Below are positions 44,895 through 48,486 of a DNA stretch of 48,486 nucleotides, in pieces. The notes beneath the pieces were generated by a model. The model made no database searches, was not told the DNA's origin, and saw nothing but the letters and a program-made list of their open reading frames with translations. The stretch spans positions 1-48,486 of the forward strand of contig JAMCYD010000001.1 of assembly GCA_023473785.1 (NCBI GenBank), given 5' to 3'. The position numbers and the translations under genes were made by a program. The stretch comes from Patescibacteria group bacterium. Lineage in GTDB: Bacteria > Patescibacteriota > Microgenomatia > Levybacterales > UBA12049. Each line of letters begins with the position of its first letter. Within the stretch, counting starts at the first letter, position 1.

Positions 44895-45994
44895 TGAATA
44901 GAAAACTAACCTACAGCCAAGTTGGCGATGACTACGATAATATAAAAGACCCCGTTAAAAAACTTGCGCAGAAATTTGCAAAATCCACAACAATTAATCT
45001 CACAAAGAAAGGATTTAAGGAGGTTTCGGAAACCAGAGGTGAGTCAGCTTATGTCTGGCAACAAGGCGATATTTACATGGCTTTTGCTGTCGAAGGACTT
45101 GGTACAAAAAATTTAATTGCAGACAAGATAGATGCAGGAGAAAAATATTATCAATCAATTGCTCACGATACGGTAGCAACCATAATCAATGATCTCGTTT
45201 CTGTTGGCGCAAGTCCGCTTGTCTTAAATGCATATTGGGCAATTCCTAATAACAATTGGTTGGAAAACAAAAAAAGAATTGATAGCTTAATCCTCGGCTG
45301 GAAAAAAGCCTGTGATATTGCAGGTGTTTCCTGGGGCGGAGGAGAAACAGCCACTTTAAATGGGATTATAAAAAATGGAACAGTTGATTTAGGCGGAGCA
45401 GCTGTTGGAATTATAAAAAATAGAAAAAGATTATTGATAGATACGAATTTAAAAACAGGTGATAGAATCGTTCTTCTTAAAAGTAATGGCATTAATTCCA
45501 ATGGAATTTCTTTGGTTCGCGCACTGGAAAAAAGACTTCCAAAAGGTTACTCCACAAAACTTAAAAACGGAAAGCTCTTCGGCGATGAGGCCTTGAGAAA
45601 ATCCAATATTTATGCAAAATTAATCAATCGGATTTTAGATTCAGGAATAAGACTTCATTACATTTCAAATATAACAGGGCACGGACTTCGCAAGATAATG
45701 AGATCGGAAAGAAATTTTATATACGTAATTGAAGAGATCATAGAGCCTCCTGGGATCTGTAATTTTATCCAGAAAAAATTAAGACTCTCGGATTACGAGA
45801 TGTATCAAACTTTTAATATGGGAATGGATTACGCGCTCTTTGTTGATAAAGAAGATGTAGATAAGACCTTAGGTGTTGTAGAAAAAGAAGGATTTTCAGG
45901 AATTAATGCTGGATATATTAAGATAGGAAAAAGACAAGTCCTAATACAGCCCAAAAATATTGCCTATGGGGGAAAAACTCTTGATTTAAGATAG
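44894..45994 (+). CDS. purM: Phosphoribosylformylglycinamidine cyclo-ligase (AIR synthase)
   Basis: PurM makes aminoimidazole ribonucleotide from FGAM with ATP in de novo purine synthesis. The 366-residue protein shows YSQVGDDYDNI, GLGTKNLIADK, HDTVATIINDLVSVGASPLVL (the NDL region), GGGETATLNG and ISNITGHGLRKIMR. The typical DGVGTK reads EGLGTK, and the family's other motifs are diverged, so a related AIR-synthase-fold enzyme cannot be ruled out. A GTG at 44891 is an alternative start. Other purine genes in the window act downstream of IMP; whether the rest of the de novo path exists lies outside the window. Confidence 0.82.
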   Translation: MNRKLTYSQVGDDYDNIKDPVKKLAQKFAKSTTINLTKKGFKEVSETRGESAYVWQQGDIYMAFAVEGLGTKNLIADKIDAGEKYYQSIAHDTVATIINDLVSVGASPLVLNAYWAIPNNNWLENKKRIDSLILGWKKACDIAGVSWGGGETATLNGIIKNGTVDLGGAAVGIIKNRKRLLIDTNLKTGDRIVLLKSNGINSNGISLVRALEKRLPKGYSTKLKNGKLFGDEALRKSNIYAKLINRILDSGIRLHYISNITGHGLRKIMRSERNFIYVIEEIIEPPGICNFIQKKLRLSDYEMYQTFNMGMDYALFVDKEDVDKTLGVVEKEGFSGINAGYIKIGKRQVLIQPKNIAYGGKTLDLR

Positions 45995-45999
45995 CTTGA

Positions 46000-46008
46000 T
46001 GATATAAT
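46000..46008 (+). promoter_or_regulatory. Extended -10 promoter of the radical SAM gene
   Basis: TGATATAAT, 7 bases before ATG 46016, just past the purM stop. Confidence 0.65.
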
Positions 46009-46015
46009 TCTTTCT

Positions 46016-46966
46016 ATGAAAAATGCTATTGAAGGATCGAACAGCGGAACGCCCGCAATGGAATACCAGGAAGGTACTATTGTACCGATGGTAGATCTAG
46101 AAATCTCAGGAGAATGTAATTTGCATTGTCCAACTTGTTGGGGCACTCCTCCTGATATGCGTCAAGAACATGAATTTTCCGACTGGCTAGCAATGCTTGG
46201 AAAGCTAAAAGCCAGTTACGGTCTAGAGAGTATTGCTCTAACCGGAGGAGAGCCTTTGATGATCCCCGGTATTGATGGATTCATTGAAGAAGCACATGAA
46301 GAGGTTGGTCTAAATATCAACTTACTAACCAACGCAGTCTTTTTGGGAGAACATTTCTCAACGGTAAAGCCTCACCTTTCTTCTCTTTCGATTCCTCTTG
46401 ATGGCTCAACTGAGGAAATTAACAGAAAATCCAGAGGCAGAGATCATTATCAAGTTGCTGTTGACTGGATAGCACGTCTTAGTCGAGAGCACCCGGAGCT
46501 GCCTTTAAAAGTTGGTACAGTTGTATCCGCAGCAAATTTTTCAGATATACGTGATATAGGGGAAGTTTTGCTGGCTCAGGGATTTGGAGACCGCGTTTCT
46601 AATCCCGGTACTTGGAAGTTATATCAAGCAACTGCTTTTGGCGCACAGCAGGAAAGTCCCATATGGAGAGCAAGGGGAGTTACAGGTCAAGATTTTGATC
46701 AATTAGTTCAACAAGCTGTTGATAGATTCCAGGGGAGAATTAACGTTACGGGTTTATCGACGAGTGAGGTTGGTGGATATTGCATTATAGTGAGACCAAA
46801 TGGAAATGTAGTAACTAACTCTTTACAGGACGGAAGAGAGCATCTTCTAGCTACAAATATATTTGAGGATACTGAAGGAGCAATGGAATCTATAGCAGCT
46901 TATCACGTAAAAACTCGAGGTGTTCAAAGGATGGCGACTTCATATCTGTCTCAAGGCTTACACTAG
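46016..46966 (+). CDS. Radical SAM protein, function unassigned
   Basis: The 316-residue protein has the CxxxCxxC cluster motif in EISGECNLHCPTCWG (residues 30-44), the GGEP SAM-binding motif in IALTGGEPLMIPG, and later LSSLSIPLDGSTEEIN and NPGTWKLYQATAFG. There is no extra C-terminal cysteine cluster, so it is not a SPASM protein. The end GGYCIIVRPNGNVVTNS with the WKLYQ segment recalls minimal single-domain radical SAM enzymes such as prokaryotic viperin-like and related nucleotide-modifying groups, but this is a visual impression. It is followed by a P-loop kinase-like gene 82 bases on. Confidence 0.8.
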   Translation: MKNAIEGSNSGTPAMEYQEGTIVPMVDLEISGECNLHCPTCWGTPPDMRQEHEFSDWLAMLGKLKASYGLESIALTGGEPLMIPGIDGFIEEAHEEVGLNINLLTNAVFLGEHFSTVKPHLSSLSIPLDGSTEEINRKSRGRDHYQVAVDWIARLSREHPELPLKVGTVVSAANFSDIRDIGEVLLAQGFGDRVSNPGTWKLYQATAFGAQQESPIWRARGVTGQDFDQLVQQAVDRFQGRINVTGLSTSEVGGYCIIVRPNGNVVTNSLQDGREHLLATNIFEDTEGAMESIAAYHVKTRGVQRMATSYLSQGLH

Positions 46967-47030
46967 CTTAATTACTACAAGAAACCATGACATAGAAGAA
47001 GTCATAGATTGAGTAATTTGCAAAGAATCC

Positions 47031-47039
47031 TGATATAAT
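47031..47039 (+). promoter_or_regulatory. Extended -10 promoter of the P-loop protein gene
   Basis: TGATATAAT, 9 bases before ATG 47049. Confidence 0.65.
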
Positions 47040-47048
47040 TTCCCCATT

Positions 47049-47606
47049 ATGAACAAGGATAAAATAATAAAAATTGCCTTTGTTGGGACAAGCTCGACAG
47101 GAAAAACTACTCTTCTTTGGGAATATAAAAAGAAGATGAGTGGGAATCGCTCTATAGTATTTGTCCATGAAGCAGCAAGAGATTTTTTCAAGGAAAATCC
47201 TCATATTACAGAAAGATTTGCAAAGGAAATTCAAGGACAAGTGCAATCCGCTGTGCTTGCGAGAGAACAAGAAGCTCACAACTCAGGTGCGAGAGTAATT
47301 ATTTGTGATAGGTCTGTTATAGATGCTGTTGTTTATGTAAGATCAACAGGAGATAGAAAGGGAGCCAAGGAGTTATTGGAAAAAGTTAAATTTTGGATTC
47401 CAACCTATACTAAGTTCTTGCTTCTAAATCCTGTCGATGTTAAGTACGAAAAAGATGAAGTTAGGCAAGAAGATGAAAATACAAGACAAGCTTTTCATAA
47501 AGCATTCTTGGAATTTTTCAAAGAAACAAGAATTCCATATGAATTACTTAGCGGTTCGATTGAGCAAAGAATTAAAAGAGTAGATAGGCTAATTGGAATG
47601 ATATAA
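47049..47606 (+). CDS. NadR-like P-loop ATPase/kinase (AAA_28 type)
   Basis: The 185-residue protein has Walker A GTSSTGKTT (residues 13-21), the VHEAARDFF switch, VIICDRSVIDAVVY as the Walker B-like aspartate, and a lid (DRKGAKELLEK, DEVRQEDENTRQAF). This pattern fits the AAA_28/NadR ribosylnicotinamide-kinase-like group, small nucleoside or nucleotide kinases. The substrate cannot be read. It has its own promoter, but adjacency and shared strand with the radical SAM gene leave a functional link open. Confidence 0.82.
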   Translation: MNKDKIIKIAFVGTSSTGKTTLLWEYKKKMSGNRSIVFVHEAARDFFKENPHITERFAKEIQGQVQSAVLAREQEAHNSGARVIICDRSVIDAVVYVRSTGDRKGAKELLEKVKFWIPTYTKFLLLNPVDVKYEKDEVRQEDENTRQAFHKAFLEFFKETRIPYELLSGSIEQRIKRVDRLIGMI

Positions 47607-47617
47607 TCCTCGATCTC

Positions 47618-47626
47618 TGTTATAAT
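47618..47626 (+). promoter_or_regulatory. Extended -10 promoter of lepA
   Basis: TGTTATAAT, 9 bases before ATG 47636. A second TGATATAAT at 47599-47607 overlaps the upstream stop codon and could be an auxiliary promoter. Confidence 0.65.
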
Positions 47627-47635
47627 TTTCCCATT

Positions 47636-48486
47636 ATGGAACAAAATAATATTAGGAATTTTGCGATCGTGGCTCATATTGATCATGGTAAATCGACATT
47701 GGCAGACCGCATTATGGAGATATGCGGTGCCATCGGAGAAAAACACCAGGAGCAAATATTAGATAGTCTTGAGCTTGAGAGAGAGCACGGGATAACTATA
47801 AAACTTAAGGCGATAAGATTAAATTATAAGGGGTGTCAGTTAAATCTTCTTGATACTCCGGGTCATGTTGATTTTTCCTACGAGGTCTCAAGATCCCTGG
47901 CATCTGTTGAGGGAGCGCTATTAATAGTTGATGCAACACAGGGAGTTCAAGCTCAAACTCTTTCCAATTTTAACCTGGCGATTAATGCCAAGCTGACACT
48001 TATTCCTGTTATCAACAAAATTGATATGCCGCAAGCAGACGTTTTAAAAACAACCCAGGAACTAATGGATTTAGGATTCAAGGAAAATGAAATTATAAAA
48101 GTCTCTGCCAAGACGGGAGAAAATGTTGAAAAATTGCTTTCGGAAATTATTGAAAAGATACCACCTCCTCAAAAAATCGCAGATAAACTTTCAGCTCTTG
48201 TCTTTGACTCAAGTCTCGATCCCTACAAGGGAGTAATTGCTACAATTAGGCTTTTTGGAGGATCTATAAAGGCTGGAGACGAAGTCTTATTTATGGCAAC
48301 GAAAGCAAAAGGACAAGTCTTACAAGTTGGTTTCTTAAATCCCAAACCAGATTATATACCAAATTTACAAGCAGGCGAGGTTGGTTTCATTGCCACAAAT
48401 ATAAAAGATTTGTCTCTTGTAAAAGTAGGAGATACTATAGTTCATCCCAAGGAAATTATGAATCCACTGCCGGGCTATCAAGAGGC
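47636..48486 (+). CDS. lepA: Elongation factor 4 (LepA), 3' part outside window
   Basis: LepA is a translation GTPase that acts on stalled or mistranslocated ribosomes. The 283 visible residues begin MEQNNIRNFAIVAHIDHGKS with G1 AHIDHGKST, G2 LEREHGITIK, G3 DTPGHVDF, G4 NKIDMP and G5 VSAKTG, followed by domain II (LVFDSSLDPYKGVIATIRLF). The motif RNFAIVAHIDHGKSTLADR and the length of the loop before REHGITIK distinguish LepA from EF-G. The frame runs open past the window end; about half of the usual 600 residues is missing. Confidence 0.96.
   Translation, partial: MEQNNIRNFAIVAHIDHGKSTLADRIMEICGAIGEKHQEQILDSLELEREHGITIKLKAIRLNYKGCQLNLLDTPGHVDFSYEVSRSLASVEGALLIVDATQGVQAQTLSNFNLAINAKLTLIPVINKIDMPQADVLKTTQELMDLGFKENEIIKVSAKTGENVEKLLSEIIEKIPPPQKIADKLSALVFDSSLDPYKGVIATIRLFGGSIKAGDEVLFMATKAKGQVLQVGFLNPKPDYIPNLQAGEVGFIATNIKDLSLVKVGDTIVHPKEIMNPLPGYQE

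Noticed and set aside
1..48486. CRISPR array, insertion sequences, rRNA or toxin-antitoxin locus
   Set aside because: No spaced direct repeats, transposase motifs, rRNA segments or convincing toxin-antitoxin pair were found. The XRE pair encodes a membrane protein rather than a toxin-like partner.

Overview
The window looks like a chromosomal segment of a Candidate Phyla Radiation (Patescibacteria) bacterium, most likely in or near the Microgenomates. This is inferred from the gene set and style: AT-rich DNA, short versions of housekeeping proteins (UvrD-type helicase, triosephosphate isomerase, IMP dehydrogenase without CBS domains), many one-gene units of unknown function, very tight spacing, and a YYY/GT-C membrane protein cluster behind a PilN/PilO pair. 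TGA is read as stop (ruvA, guaA), so this is not a recoded lineage. No rRNA, CRISPR array, prophage or insertion sequence was seen.

Layout. 1-2198: a divergent gene leaving the left edge, then the Holliday-junction operon ruvC-ruvA-ruvB. 2265-8686: single-gene units (three unknowns, RidA, a 2H phosphoesterase, a histidine phosphatase, ComM/YifB, another unknown) and a frameshifted J-domain-like remnant near 3.6-3.8 kb. 8741-14086: purine nucleotide block guaB-guaA, convergent with purB and purA. 14151-17015: dnaG and rpoD. 17024-24970: small accessory genes (SDR, 2H-like, GIY-YIG nuclease beside tRNA-Asn, AlkA-type glycosylase, YdeI-like, membrane protein plus XRE regulator, DUF1801, PfpI, alpha/beta hydrolase, holin-like membrane protein). 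25036-28617: envelope genes, a tiny basic protein and a second SDR. 28799-30286: a 56-residue membrane protein, nickel superoxide dismutase sodN with its maturation peptidase sodX, and a membrane-anchored methyltransferase. 30279-34902: FemAB-type transferase, UvrD/PcrA helicase, tpiA, LytR-CpsA-Psr protein. 34883-42865: a leftward seven-gene operon running from PilN and PilO to a flavin oxidoreductase and two large GT-C-like membrane proteins. 42909-48486: rpsT divergent from murJ-purM, then a radical SAM protein, a P-loop kinase-like protein and the start of lepA.

Three themes run through the window. First, most transcription units carry an extended -10 box (TGnTATAAT) or a TTGACA-17-TATNNT promoter only 5-12 bases before the start codon, so most first genes should have leaderless or nearly leaderless mRNAs. 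This fixes several start codons (5415, 7643, 21986, 23996). Second, degenerate tandem heptamers and 16-base GC-rich palindromes sit in frame inside conserved genes (guaA, femAB, uvrD, the YYY protein, the flavin oxidoreductase). Third, a GIY-YIG nuclease gene lies between a truncated 5' half of tRNA-Asn, itself interrupted by one of those palindromes, and an intact tRNA-Asn whose first bases supply the nuclease stop codon. These repeat and tRNA arrangements, with the nickel superoxide dismutase pair, are the parts most worth a second look.
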